A stretch of DNA of 64,000 nt, from assembly GCA_017506865.1 (NCBI GenBank), contig JAFCMP010000145.1:62001-126000 (forward strand), given 5' to 3'. The notes under the pieces were generated by a model. That model was not told the DNA's origin. It did not search any database and was given only the letters and a program-made list of their open reading frames with translations. Below, in pieces: positions 33,101 through 48,100 of this stretch. The DNA is from Tribonema minus (Eukaryota > Sar > Xanthophyceae > Tribonematales > Tribonemataceae). Every line of letters begins with the position of its first letter. Position 1 is the first letter of the stretch. Position numbers and translations under genes: made by a program.

Positions 33101-36100
33101 CGCTTCTTGCCTGCGCACCAGCATTGAGCAGGACTGGATTGAGTGCGTGCCGCGGCGAGCGCCGCTGCCCGATGGCGGGCGTGCCGAGGAACACTGCAGC
33201 GCACACTTCGGTAATTACTAACTACGTCAAGGAAACAAAGTAAAAATTTTGTTGGGGCACGGCGGCAGGCAGGCAGGTGTTGTTGCCTGCGTTGCCTGCA
33301 CGCGGTGACGCGTGTAGCGAAGCGTACAGCCCGCATTGTGCTCAGTTGCTCGCGTGCGCATTGCGCGCCGCTGCCTGATGGCGGGTGCGTCGAGCGCTTA
33401 GGGCTAGAGTTAGGGTTAGGGTGGGCTTAGGGTTAGGGTTAGGGGATAGGAGCGCGTGGATCGCATTGTAGCTATCAGCACACAGAGTGAGCTCCGGCAG
33501 ACCGCAGTGCAGTGTGTGTAAGGAGGTGTGCATTTCAAACGTGCCTGTTTGGATGACCTGTGAGAGGCAACACAAATCTGTTTACTACTGAGCTGGTGTC
33601 TGAAGCAGCGCGGTGGTGTAGAGAAGAAGGGTCAGGGTTCGAGTTGGGATTAGTGTTGCTGACACAGTGGCTGCAGTCGTGATGCACGCAGGGCGGTTTG
33701 ATGCGCAAATGTGTGTAAACTGCTGTAATTCTGAAGTGCGGATCAGCGCAAAGATGGTGTAGGTTTCGGTTTATGATCAGGGTTGCTGCAACTGCACGAG
33801 GCAGTGTCTGCAGTGAGGCAGTGCAGTGCGGCCGCGTGCGCATGTCGGCGGACGCAGCGGGCATCTCAAGCACTGCAGCACCCACCTCAATCACACCAGC
33901 ACCATGACTACATCTGCACACACATCAACACACAAGAAAACTGTCTCGTGACGCGCGCGGGGCGGTTAGACATGCAAGTGCGGAGCGGCGCAGTGAGGAG
34001 TTAAAGTTAAGATTACCGCAACCGCGGGAGGCAGTTGTCTGCAGTGTGGCTGGCCTCATGCGCATGTCGGCAGACGCCATAGGCATCCAAGCATTGTCAC
34101 CAGCGCCATGACTACCTCTGCATACTCCTCAACACATGAACTGCCTCCTGGTGCGATTGACGTGCTTCACTCATACTTACACCAAAACCATGACTATGTA
34201 CCTCTGCATACACCTGAACATACAAACTGGCTGGTGCGACTGGCGTACCTCAATATGTACTGCAAGCATGTGACGTGCCATCGCTCACCTGCATGACTTT
34301 TGCGTCCAGCGCATCGGCGTCAGCCAGCAGCGCATTATACATACTTCAATGTGTACTTCAAACACGTGACGTGCCATCACGCACCTGCGTGACCTTTGCA
34401 TCCAGCGCACCGCCCTGCGCCAGCGTCATTGACGTACTTCAACATGTACTTCAGCATGTACTTCAAAACGCGCAACGTGCCATTGCTCACCTGCTTCACT
34501 TTTGCGTCCAGCACACCGCCGTGCGCCGGCGCAATTGACGTACTTTAGAGTGTACTTTTTATTAATTCTCGCTCAGGGTGCGAGAACTCCCAGAATATGT
34601 ACTTCAAACACGTGACGTGCTATCGCGCACCTGCTTCACTTTCGCGTCCAGCGCATCGGCGTCCGCAATTGATTTACTTCAACATGTTCTTCAACATGTA
34701 CTTCAAACACATGACGTGCCACTGCTCACCTGCTGCACTTTTGCGTCCAACACTTCGGCGTCCGCTAGCGCGATGGACATACTTCAACCTTAATTTCAAC
34801 ATGTACTTCAAACACGCAAGTGACGCACCTGCTTCACTTTTGCGTCCAGCGCATCGGCGTCCGTCGGCGCAGGCACGCACGCGCAATCCACCCACACATA
34901 GTCAATGATGGGCAACGGCTCTTCAGGCTCCATGGGCCCCGTTCGGGAGCCTGTTTCGGACAAAGGGGGCTCCGGGGGGGGCGTGGGCCTGCACTTTGTC
35001 TCCAGAAACTTCTTGACCTGCGCGGGAGTGGCAGCGTGGCAGCACTCTGCACTCAGATACGTACATACCCCGATGCATGAAGTTCGAGGGGATTCGGGCC
35101 TGCACTTTGTCTCAAGAAATGCAATGACCTGCGTAGGACAGCGGTGGCAGCGTTCAGCGCTCAGATACATACATACCCCATTAAATGAAGTTTGCGCTTC
35201 AAGTGCAGTATTGAAGCAATGACGGTGGTGCTCGCGCGAAGCGCTAGTGACCTGGATTCGAGTGCAGTGCAGATGCTGCATGGTACAATTCATGTCCTTC
35301 GCAATAACATGCACATGTGTTCAAACTGTCTTTCGCGTCTGCAATCGCACCGTTACATGTGTGCAACTTCTGAACTACGGATCAGCCTTCGGGGGCAGCT
35401 CTGCCCTTTTGAGGGCTTGATTGTAGTGGCGTTGAGCCTCACACTCAACCTGTGCGCTGGCAACTGATCCGTGAAAGCATTCGCGTAGAAATGCTGTCAT
35501 GCTTGAAGAACTTCGGCTATCAACCTCAAAGTGCGCACCCTGATGAACCACCAGATAGATGCTGGGGTTTGCACGCCCTGACGTGTACTATCACACATAC
35601 CACATATGCTTCTACACTTCACTGGCGGCATGAAGCGCGAGTGCGGTGATATGAAGCTGAGGTGCGACGATATGAAGTTGAAGCGCTACCATGGCCAGGC
35701 CCATGGGCACTTCACTTCTTCCCATGGCACTTCTCTTCTTCACTGGATCTTCAGAGTATATATCTTTTTGATTTGTTTTTCATATACATAACCTCACACT
35801 GCCATGATGGAGTGCCAGGTATTTCTGCAGTGTGATACGCGCCCTGCTTCTACGAGATGTGCTCCATTAACACGCTTCTCCACTATACTGTTTTTTTTAT
35901 GTTTAAAAGTGTGACACGTCATTAACGGCATTTTTCACTTCAGCTTCACTGCTCGTGGGTGCATCACTGTGCAGAACAACCACACGCTCCATCTGCGCCT
36001 TCATCAATGCCATCGCAGTCGCCACTATGAATGCTACCACCGATGCTGCCACAAACGACCAAACCCTAACCCTACTAAGCGCAAGCTCCCCACCTGCACA

Positions 36101-39100
36101 AATGTTTCAGCGCCCGCGTCCGGGTGCTATCCATCTATGCCCTCATTAATGCTCAATGCCATCATAAAAGCCATTGTGAATGCTACCACCAATGCTATCA
36201 TCAATGACCTAACACTTACCCTAACCCTACCAAGCGCAAGTTTGCCACCTCTCGTGCGTGCGTCTCCGCTCATATCACCGTGCAAAACAAAATCAGACAC
36301 TCAAACATTGCCATCGTTATCGACACTATGAACGCTACCACCAATGTCACCAGTGACCAAACCCTAACCCTAACCCTGCAAAGCGCAAGCTCCCCACCTG
36401 CACGAATGTTTCGGCGCCCGGGTCAGGATCGTCTGCGCTGGCCCACTTGTGGCTGACGTAGAGAACGTTTGCTTCGCCTAGCACCGCCGTCAGTGGCACA
36501 AGTGCCCCCTTGGCATGCGCCTGCACAAGAAAAGATTGTTGACAGCAGAACACGTGTTGGCTGTCGAGCAAGCTACTGCAGCACCAGACCTGCAGAGTCT
36601 GGCTTAGGTTTAGGGTTAGGGTACGTAAGCAGCGCTGAGCATGAGCACTGACACAAAGCCAGCACTGCTCCTGTATAAGCACTGACACACAAAGCCAGCA
36701 CTGTTCCTGTATTTGTGAGTTCCCTTGGCATGCGCCTGCAGAAGACAAAGGTCGTTGCAGTAGAATAAGCGTGGCTGACAAGAAAGTACTATCAAAGAAC
36801 TCCCATAAGCATGGCCTCAAAAGTATACGTCAGTAGAATGATTTGACCGTTTTCAGCCCATTTTTTTTCTTCATGAATTTGAATGATCACCGATGGCAGG
36901 CAAGTCACCAGGGCCGTGATCACCAGGATCCACTTTGCGTGGCGGCGTGCATTCTCAGCTCAAGCAGAAAACATGTCTAGTCAGGAAGCCGCTTTGCGCC
37001 GTTTCAGCCATTCTTCATGAATTCGAATGATCACCGCATGGCATTTCACCCTGGAGGCCTGCAGGCCTTAACCAGGACCCACTTTGCGTGGCGGCGTGGG
37101 TTCTGATCTCAAAAGCACAAAACCATGTTTAGTGAAGAGGCTGAGGCAGCAGCGGCGGCAGCAGAGGAGGCTGGCAAAGCCGCCGCAGCAGCAGCAGCAG
37201 AAGCAGCCGCTGCTGCCTGGGCCTCCTGACGAGACACCCTGGAGGTTCTCCGCCTGGGCCAGCGACCGCTGCTGCTGCTGCTGCGGCTTCGCCAGCCGCC
37301 TCTGCTGCCGCCGCTGCTGCCTCAGCCTCTTCACTAAACATTATTTTGTGCTTTTGTGATCAGAACCCACGCCGCCACGCAAAGTGGATCCTTTTGGCTG
37401 AAGGCCCAGCCCAGATGACAGGCCCATGCGGTGATCATTCGAAATTCACGAAGAAAAATAATGGCTGAAAAAAAACGGTGCATCTGTCATCCTACTGTGA
37501 AAAACGACGTTTTTTTGAGGTCATGCCTTGGGGATAAGCCAAGGTCATGCAGCAGATTCTGATTAGCACGTGAGAGGCTGGAAACCATAGCAAGGCCTTG
37601 GCCTCTGTAGATATGAAGTGGATGCTCAGATGATATAAAAAAGCCACTGCATCTTCAACCCACCAACACATGCGGCGCTGAGGCCATTGCAGGCACACCT
37701 GACAAGGCAGTGGCACTTGCAGACTATGAGCAGACATGCGTGACAATGGGGGGCCGGCACTGTCCAGGGGGCGCTGCACGTCCTCTATAGCGTCACAAGT
37801 TTTGCATTCCAGTGCATGCGTTTATGCATATAAAGACAATCTTTCAAATAGGTTGCTGAAGGTAGTTACTTTTTGACTGTTCACATTGTGCTTCCCGTAG
37901 GAGTTGAACTCGCGTTCAAGGCCTTATTAGCCCCACAAGTGCACAGCTTAAACCACTCAGCTGTCATCAGGTGGTGTTGCACCAAGTCTACTGGTAGTAC
38001 AGTCAAGTGGCCGGTATATAGACAGACTCTTGGAGAGTCAGAACAGTGCTCAGCAAGTGTACGCAGTGCCCAGCACAACGCCTAGTAGCACTGCGGTGGC
38101 AAAAACGTAGCAGTGGCACTGCTGGCTACAAGGCCACTGCTGCAGCTACAACTTGATGCAGCAAGAAAGATCTGCGTACTTCGGCTGCAGCACGCACTTG
38201 AAGTATACGTCTGAGGCGACATGTCCTACATGCGTGACCAAAGCCGAGCCTGACACCCGCCCAATGGCAGCATACTACGCGCATTACAACATCAGCCACA
38301 CCATAAAAATGGCCCTGCTGGAAAGCGGGTGCAAATTGCAACACCGTCGAATAGTGCTCATGTATGTATGCTTTGAATGAAATGCAGCATACCTGAGCAA
38401 ATGATGGCAGCTTCCCGTGGGCCAGCAGCGCTGCACGCGTGATTGCCATGACGCGTGGTGTACGCATCAATCAAATGAATCCATGAGTTCAGTCATGAAT
38501 TTCACATCATTACCTACCCAACGCCAACACCTTCACTTCACCACTAATTGGGCCTATAAATATGCCCTCGGACGCTATAAAGCTTGCACACGGAAGTCTT
38601 TTGACTACTGTGGATAAGAAGGCACTGTTTGACTCGTGGCCAATGACTGCAACAGCGGCGACCACAATCACTGGTGGAAGGCACTTGCGGCTAACCACTC
38701 CTTGTCACCTAGAGCGCTACGATCTTTTGATTTGTTTCCATGTATGCTGTCAGTAATTAAGCGTACCTGAGCAAATGATGGCAGCTTTCCATGGGACAGC
38801 AGCGCTCCACGCGTGATGACAAACACGCGCGCTAGGTCGTACCCCCACACCGTCGGTTTGAGCGCGCGCAGAAAGCGCGCGACTCTGCGACAAAATCAAC
38901 AATGGCACCGACAGCATGGGTCATGCGAGTAATGGTGAGTGCCTGCGTCAAAATGCGGTCAGCCCTCGTGGCAAGTTGCTGCTTTGACAAAGACGCGAGC
39001 TACAACGTACCCCCAGACCGTCGGTTTGAGACTCTGCGGCACAGATGGCACCGGCAGCATGAGTGATGCAAGGGATGGTAAGTGCCCGAATACATAAACT

Positions 39101-42100
39101 CATGCGCAGAAACTGTACCACACTCCGCAACTCTGCGGCACAAAATACGATGAAACAGCGGCGATGCGTGATGCGAGTGAAGGTGAGTGGCATTTTGTGA
39201 TGCGAGTGATGGCGATGGTGAGGCCCATGCGGTCAGCCCCCACGGTGAGCTGCTGCTTGAATTCATGAATGCATGACTCACAGTCATACGCAGAAACTGT
39301 GCCACTCTGTGAAGTCATGAATGCATGAATCACAGTCGTGCACAGAAACTGTGCCACTCTGCGGCAAGACACACGTAGCGCGGCGTCATGATGCTGCAGA
39401 GAGTGCGGCATCAACCTTGTGTGGCAAACTGCCAGTTTGGATTCTCGGGAGAACAATTCAAGCCATGAATGAAGGGCTGCCTCAACCATCTCTGAGCACT
39501 GTTGCAGATGAAGGCCGTGCCTGTGCGTCACCTTTTCCGCGGTGGATCACAAAGAAAATGTCTCCGTGTTGCCATCATCCATGCTCTGTGCATCTACTTG
39601 TGATTGATTAGCGCTGTGGTGACAAGCTTTTCTTTTGGCAGCTCGTGCAGCATGTGCGTGCTGAGGTGCGAGAGGCTAAAAACGTGCAGCCTGCCTTTAA
39701 CCAGCTGATGCCCCGTGGGAGTGCGTGGGAACTATGAACTGTTTCAAATTGAAGTAGTATATTGAAGTTCAAGAGCGCGCCTCTCACCTTGGAGGTTGTT
39801 CCGACCACAGGTCCTGCATAGACATAGCGAACAGCAAGAAGAAGATGGTGTCAGTGCACAGTATGCAGCAAGCGCTTGACAAGTGATGGGAGGGACCCCA
39901 AGCGCAATGAGAAGTGTTGCGGCAGTGCTGTGTATGCATGTCCGGTAGACAGGCACAGGCGGCGTTTGCATGAGGTTAGGGTTAGGGTTGGAGTTAGCGC
40001 CATCAATACAGCCAATCGATACAACCGGGTCATCTGCTTCAGCTTGACGGACAACTGCTTTGATAGCGTGTTCCACGGCTCTTTTTCATGGTTGCGTGAC
40101 GGCTTCGCTACCTGAATACACCGAGTGCCATGAGGGTGCTTATGGCTTACTGTTTGAATCACCTGCTGCGTCAATTGAGCCGAATGTAGTGGCCCAGAAG
40201 AAATTCACGTGCCATGGCGTGCCAGGTGCGTCACACGTGAAGTACTCACTATGTGAAGTACCTCTTTGAGCGCGCGGCGAAAACATGACGAACACCGAGT
40301 GCCCCGGGCCGTTGGCTTGATCTGAACACGTGACAATCACATACTTTGTAGTAGCCCTAACCCTAAATTTAACCCGAAGTAGGTCAGATGGCATTCATGA
40401 GCAAGTTTGTGTGCGCCAAGTCTGCGCCCGATGCAGAACTACGGAGCATAACATAACTCATGATTGAAGTTGTCGACGGTAAGTCTGCGTCCGATGCAGA
40501 ACTAGGGGGGGCAGCACATACCTCAAGGTTGAAGTTCTCACCATTTCGTCGGTGACGCTCTCTTCGCCCTCGCTGAGCTTGCGGACGTGCATTTAAGCTC
40601 ACTGATCGATAATAACTTCAATCGTCCATGCATGCTACGAGGGCTGCACTGTCATGCAATGCGGAACTACCGTGCAGCACATAAATCAAGCTTGAAGTTC
40701 TCACCACTTCATCGGTGACGCTCTCCTCGCCCTCGCTGAGCGTGCGGATGTGCGGCGCGTTGGGCGCCGTCTCCGACTCGCTGATGAGCCTCTCAAGAGG
40801 CATCTGCGGCACAAAAGCAGCGGCGGCAGCGGCGGCAGTGCAATGGTGGATGTTTCCTTCACTGCGGGATACACTCTTCGAAGAGATGGCCAATTTTCAG
40901 AAAATGGGTGACAATGCGACGCCGCATCCCCGGCAAAGGCAACAATATGAGAGGTGCACCAGCCTCTCAAGAGGCACGTGCTGCACAGAACGGCGGCGGC
41001 GCAATGTATGCTTTTATGTCCATTACGAACTGTATGTATCTATCATTGCGCTAGACAGAGCGGCGGCAGCGCATGTATTTTAATGTATATTTCGTTGCCT
41101 TAACTGCAGGATGCGCTGCAGTTCTTAGACGGTTTCCTCTGAACCGGTGGCAATGGGACGATGGATCCTTGGTAGAGGCAGCAGTATGAGAGGTGCATGG
41201 GTAGAAAAGTTGCGACAACTGTTACGGTGTGTAGTTTCCTTGACGATCCACCCCAGATATGCTTTCATTATATTTTTTTCACAGGACCCCTGACCCTGAC
41301 TCTACTTCGAAATAGCGCCCCATGCGTGTTGAACCATTGTCATGAGCGTGCACAGAGCAGTAGACTATGGCTGACCTCTACGATGTCAGTCGCAAACCCA
41401 GACACGCAAGAACCCCTTCTGGCTCTTGCTTACCACCTCCCCCCCCCTGACCTCCTTTCCAGTCTTTGTTGCCAGTTTTACCCCCTGTTTTCACCGTGTG
41501 ATCCACGCTAACCAGTTGACTTTATTGATGAACAAGTTCACTTTATCTTATGTGCGTCCGACAGGTGTGGTGATCCGAGAGCACTCACCAACCCTAACCC
41601 TGGCCCTAGGCTTACGTGCGCTGACGCTTCCCACGTGTGCCTGCAGTGACCCAAATTAGGGCTAGGGTAGGTTAGCTAACCTAAACCTAACCCTACACTT
41701 GACATAGCAACGCTCAGCTGAAGATCATGCAGCGCTCAGCGGCACAGTCAACGCCACTGCAGATACCGCATCTCCAGTCAGCAGCACATAGATGCTGGCA
41801 AGACTGACGCAAAAGCACCATGAGTCGCGAGTTGAAGTGCCATCGGCGACTCAACTGGTTTACTAACCCTAACCCAACCTAACCTAATCCCAACCTCTAC
41901 CCTGACCCCACCTCCGCCTCGGTCTGTGCTCGCATCAATTACTTGATCTACATTCGTACCACCACCACCATCATCGTACTACCTCAAGACCCGCGTCGGT
42001 TTCGTCTAAACCTACCCCCAAGCAAGCAAAGCGCTCGGTGTCGGAGAGGGGTTAGGGTTAGTTTTAGGTTAGGGTGAGCCGGGCCAGGCCTGCTGCACAA

Positions 42101-45100
42101 ATTCTGATTGAGGCATACACCGACGGGTTCTACTGAGATGCCGCACCAGCTGAAAGTATGAGCGAGAGCTGTTCCTAACCCTAACCCTAACCCTAATCCT
42201 ATTCCTTTAGTTAAACGCTAAGAGAATGTGTGGTTATAATACCAACATTGTGCCTGTGGGTGCCTGAGTCGAGACCATCATGCAAGATCCTGCTTCTGGT
42301 AGGAGTAGTATTGATGGAGGCTCAAGAAGCATCAGTGTATGATGTACTGTAGGTATGCAAGAAACATTGCGTAAAGGGCCGCACAGTGTCTTGGCAGCAA
42401 ATGTGTAGGGTCACCAATAAGGCTAGGGTCAGGCCTGAGCTGTGCACCTGTGCAATGTTGGGATGGCGCGTCACACGGGACATAGCGCCTGCAATGATAC
42501 CATCATGTGAGGTCCTACTTCTGATGGAAGTAATCATGGTGAAGGTAGCTTTTGAGGTAGGGTCTCAAATAGAGCTAGGGCTAGGCCTGAGCTGCGCATC
42601 TGTTGAGGGTTAGGGTTACCCTAACCCTAACCCTAAGCTAGAATGGCGCGTCAAACAGGCCATATAGCTCCTGCGATAGAGTCATTACGCGGGCCGTACT
42701 TCTGGTGGGAAGAGTGATGGTGAATCTAAGGTTTGGGGCCGGGTCGCAAATGGGGTTAAGGGTTGGTTGGGAGCAGCAATGGTGAAGCTAGGGTTCCAGG
42801 TGGGGTTTGATGATAAGGTCAAGATGTAGGCCCGAGCACTGCACCTGTGAGGTGGCAGGCCGCAGCACGTGCACCTCTCTCAGATGCGGATGGTCGCTGT
42901 GTAGACTTCTGCAAAGCTCGGCCCTCACAGTGCCCGCAGTACAGTCATCCCGTGGGGTCTCGTTTCTGGTGATAGTAGTCATGGTGAAGGTAGGGTTTCA
43001 GATAGAGCAGGGCTAGGCCTGAGCACTGCACCTGTGAGGCACCAGGCTGCAGCACGCCAGGTGGGCCAGAGTGCCTGCAATACAGTCATCCTGTGCGGTC
43101 GTGCTTGTGGTTGAAAGATTATGAAATGGTACACTTTAGGGTGTTTTTTATTATTTAGGGTCTGAGGTAGGGTTTCAAAAACAGCTAGGGTTGGGCCTGA
43201 GCACTGCACCTGTGAGGCGCCAGGCTGCAGCACGCCAGGCGGGCCATCTGCTTCCGGTGCGTCTCCCTGCAAGGCCGGATTGTGCAATGTGCAGCGCACA
43301 CAGTCAGTAAGATCACCATGACAACCATCACGCACTTGCAAGAGTGAACTGCACGCAGGGCGAGCTCAGCACACGGGCCTGCTTGCTGCCACATTTGGCT
43401 TTAATAAACATGGCTGCCGCTCATGGAGGTATGTATGCAGATAGCAGCTTTGATACCCAACCCCTTGCATTCAAGGTGAAGCAGATTCTCAATCCCATCT
43501 CCCCTTGTAGTGCTGCACTCAGCAGCGCCAGTCGACAACAGGGCCCGAGCCCAGCTCTGATGGTCGATTGCACGAGCCATCCCAAGTGATGATGCTCAGC
43601 AATTGCCGCCGTTGGTTGTAGTCAACATGGTGCGGGCAGTGGAAGAAAGCCACGTCTCCCGCCGGTCGCTGTCGAAAACGATCAACAACCTCAAAGAGGT
43701 AACCGGTGGCGCCAAGGCTGGATGTTCAACAGCAAACACAATCTTGGCAGCCCCCCTTGCAGTGCAGCTAGGGGCCATGCCAGGCCCCAACACTGCCGCG
43801 ACGCATCACAAGAGAGAGTGCAAGACGCGCTCAACAAACTGACATCGTCATCGTCTGCGGTGTCAAACATGGCATAGCCTGGTGGTGATGCTCAACAGAC
43901 TGACCTCATCATCATCATTGTCTGCCGTGTCGAACATGGCCACGTTCCCCAGTGACGGCATGGACGCATGGCGCAGCGCAGGAACGTTCCGCGCAGCGGC
44001 GGCGGCGGCGGCAGCAGCTAGAGCACTGCCTTGCGCCTCTGCTGGGGTACTGTCAAGCACCTGCGCGCATCGGTTTCAGCGGGACAAGGGGGTTTTCAGC
44101 GTGTAGCTAGCCCAAATAAGCAGGTACATGCAACCACGGCGTTAACCCACGCAGCGGCGGCAGCGGCGGCGGCGGCAGCGGCTAGAGCGCTGCCCTGCGC
44201 CTCTGCTGGGGCGCTGTCAAGCACCTGTGGATTGATTAAAGTGCAACAAGGCATTTCTGTGAGGGTTAGGGGTAGGGTTAGGGTTAGGGCTAGCAAGCGC
44301 GCAGGCACAGCTAATCAGACGAGCCGAAGAGGCGACGTCTGCACTTCATGTGTGAGGCACTGTCAAGCACCTGCGCAGCAATATCATAGCAATAAGGAAT
44401 TCTTTTCAGTGGTGCGGCGGGGCGTGCAGCAGAGCCTACCCTTGAGGTTGGTGCACTGTCCAGCACCTGTGCACATCACATAGAGGATATTGCACAATTA
44501 CTTCAACACTTGAGGAAGATGCCACTGCAGGTACTTCCAGGCGAGTACTTGCAGCTTCTTGGCAAACGATACTTCAAGTATTCCATAGGCCTCTGATGTG
44601 TTCTAACGCGATCATGATCTCACTGTTTTCACCACTAAAAATCTGGATTGATGGGCCTGTGCAGACCAACAGTCGCTTTGTGGTGCAGAATCTTATACTT
44701 GTGGTACATAATCTTATACCCGAAGTACTTGAAATGAATACAGTGGTGCCATCATTTCCACTCGAAGACGAAAGTACATACGACACTTTCAGACTGTCAT
44801 ACGACATGTAGATTCCTTACAGCTAGATGCCAATCATCTGGGCTTTTTCGCGCCCTGAGCGAGAATTAATAAAAAGTACATACAGTAGTGTATTCCCAGC
44901 GTACAGTTTTTACTCACCTCTTTAAAGTACCGAATGACGGGTACTTCAAAGTATGTGCGGACCGCCCTTAAACGCCACTATCCATACATACAATATTGCT
45001 ACATTTTGCACTTGGAGTAGTTGATGTGGATTACTGTTAAACCAGTGTATGTACAATGTTCACTCACCTCTTCAAAGTACCTAATGACAGGTATGTGCGG

Positions 45101-48100
45101 ACCGCCTTTAAACGCCAGCGTCACCGCCGTGTCGCCCGACGCATCGGGCATCTTCAAAACGGTCGCCATGGCGGTGGACGCCATCTCAACTTCAACTTTG
45201 GAGGCAGCGCGGCTCAGCAGCACGCGGCACGTGCTCAGGTGCCCACCCTGCACAATAAGAGCAGCGGGTAATTAATGAATGAGGGGATGGAGGTGGTATG
45301 TGTTTCTATTTTTGTTGATCAATGGTTCAAAAGAGCTGAGGCGCATGGGGGTTCGCTGTGGCAGTGACGCGCCAGCTCAGCCTCTATTTCAACTTTGGAG
45401 GCAGCGCGGCTCAGCAGCACGCGGCAGGTGCTCAGGTGCCCCCCCTGCGCAGCAAGCAGAGCAAACGTTCGGCATCAAGGGGATGGAGATGGTTTCACTT
45501 TTACTTTTGTTGTTCGCGATGGTTTGCAAGAGATGATAGGCATGGGCGTTTCGCTGGGGCAGTGAGGACGGCGGCACAGCTTCAACTTCAACTTTGGGTG
45601 CAGCGGGGCTCAGCAGCACGCAGCTCAGGCCCTAACCCTATCCCTAACCCTAAGCAAGGCGCTGTGGCCATTTGGCATCAAGGTGATGGAGGTGGTTTCA
45701 TTATTAATCTTATTTGTCAGAACGGTTTCAAAGAGATGAGAGGCATGGGGTTTCGCTGTGGCAGTGGACGCCAACCTAGCTTCAACTTCAACTTTGGAGG
45801 CAGCGCAGCTCAGCAGCACGCGGCACTTGCTCAGGTGCCCCCCCTGCGCAGCGAACGCATGAGTGATTGAATGAATCATCGACAGAGATGGGGAGCACAG
45901 TCCGCCAAGACTCTGACCCTAACCCTAACCCTAACTCCTGCTGCATCACAGGGCCCCCATGATAGGTGCAGCCTGTGTCCTGTGCACGAGCTTGCAGCTT
46001 CGATTCATCATGTTCTCAGGTGCCTCCCCTGCGCAGCAACTGCAGCGGGTGATTGAGTGGAGAGACTGAGACATGATGTCTGGGCGCCTCAAAACGAGAA
46101 GGCGCACTGATTGGGTTCGAGGGACAAGAGATGACCCTGCTAGACAACAGGGCAGCCGCAAGTACTCGGTGTGTGCTGACAGCAAAAGACATGACAAGCT
46201 TTGGGATTGTGCCGTTGCGATTGCGCCTTTGTGGCACAGTGCAGAAGCTTCCACTGAGTATGCGCTTGCCGACTCCATGTGCACATAGTTTGCGGGAGTA
46301 TGTAGGTACACAGGCACATACTCCCAATACCTCTGACCACAAATGGACTACTGGAAGGAGAGCGGCTGCTTGCATGCTTGCAACGGTTTGGCCAGCAAAC
46401 ATCACGTATTGCGCATGACCAGCTGAAACGCCAAGAGCTACCGCACTCATGCGCAAGAACAGTAGCACGTCACTTCACCTGTGCAGCTGCGTGACGCGGC
46501 GTCGTGCCCTTTCCGTCTAACCCTAACCCTAATCCTAATAAGCTAGTCCAACCTCGAGGTTAGGTTATGAACCCTTACCCTAGCCCTGATACTCACCCTA
46601 ACCCTACCCGACATATGCCACTTGAGTGCACCTGTGCTGCTACGTGAAGCGGCGTGGTGCCCTAAACCTAATCGCAACCCTAACCTGACCCTCTCACCCA
46701 TATCCTAAACTGCTCGAGGCATGCCACTTGACAGTGCACCTGTGCAGCTGCATGAAGCGACGTCTTGCCCTGACCCTAATCCCAACCCTTGCCTAACCCT
46801 GATTCTCACCCTAAGCCAAGCCCCAACCCTGACCCTATCCCTTATCCGCACCCGACGCATGCCAATTGTGCGCACCTGTGCAACAGCGTAGAGCGGTGCC
46901 TTGCCCAGAATTCGAGTTGAGATTTATGAGGGTTGAAACCCTAACTATAACCCCAACCCTTACCCTAAACCTAACCCTTCCCCTAAATCCAACCCTCTCA
47001 AATTCACCTGTGCAGCGGCGTGTTGCCCAGAGTGAGGGTTGAAATATATTAGGGCTGCAACCCTAACCTTCACGCAACCCTGACCATAAAGCTAACGCTA
47101 GCCTTAAGCCCAACCTCTCGAGTTCACCTGTGCAGCTGCATGAAGCGGCATCTGGCCCTGGGCGTCCGCCATCTGCTCGTCGCTGTCGGTATCGAGGAGC
47201 ACTGCCACGACCTTGTCCGACGCATGCCACTATACATACAGCGCACCTGTGCAGCGGCGTGGAGCGGCGTCTTACAGCCCTACCCCTCACCCAAAGTCTA
47301 AACCTAAACTGCACGAAGCATGCCACTTTTGAAACCTGTGCAGCGGCGTGGAGCGGCGTTTGCCCTAACCTTAAAAGTAGTTCATGCCCCTAGCCCCTAA
47401 TCCTGCCCCTAATCCTCAACCCTAATCCTAAACCCAAACCTCTCAAATTCACCTGTGCAGCGGCGTGGAGCGGCGTTTGGCCCAGGGTGTCCGCCGCCTG
47501 CTCGTCGCTGTTGGCCTCGAGGAGCACTGCCACGACCTTGTCGCTGCCGAGCGCTGCCGCGGTGTGCAGCGCCGTCAGCCCCTCAGCGCTGCGCGCATCG
47601 CGCTTGATGCCGTTCGCCAGCAGCACCTGCACAGCACAACACACAGTCAGCGTCGAATGTGTGAGCAGTGGGTTAAAGTTAGGGTTAGGGTTAGGTTGGG
47701 GTTAGGATTAGTATTTAGAGTTAGAGTTAGGGTTAGGTCAAGGTTAGGGCTAGGTTGGGGTTAGGGTTCGGCGCTCCGCGCGTCGCGCTTGATGCCGTTC
47801 GCCAGCAGCACCTGTGCAGCGCAACACATAGTCAGCGTCGAATGTGTGCGCAGCGGGTTAGGGTCAGGTGAGGTTGGGGTCAGGGTTAGCATTTAGATTA
47901 GGGTTAGTTAGGGTTAGGTGGGGTTAGGGTTAGGTTGGGGTTAGGGTTCGGCGCTGCGCGCGTCGCGCTTGAAGCCGTTCGCCAGCAGCACCTGCGCACG
48001 CCGATTTTAGCCAGAGCATAACACATAGTTAGAGCCGAGTCGCGCTTGATGCCGTTAGCCAGCAGCACCTGCGCGCCAATTTGTGCCGGAGCACAACACA

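Noticed and set aside
37890-37975. tRNA-like sequence on the minus strand
   Set aside because: A-box-like (AGCTGAGTGG) and B-box-like (GAGTTCAACTC) pieces are spaced as in a tRNA, but the acceptor and anticodon stems do not pair. At best it is a decayed tRNA-derived piece.
46478-48000. True chromosome end or telomere
   Set aside because: The tracts are short, degenerate, of both orientations and inside introns, with genes continuing on both sides.
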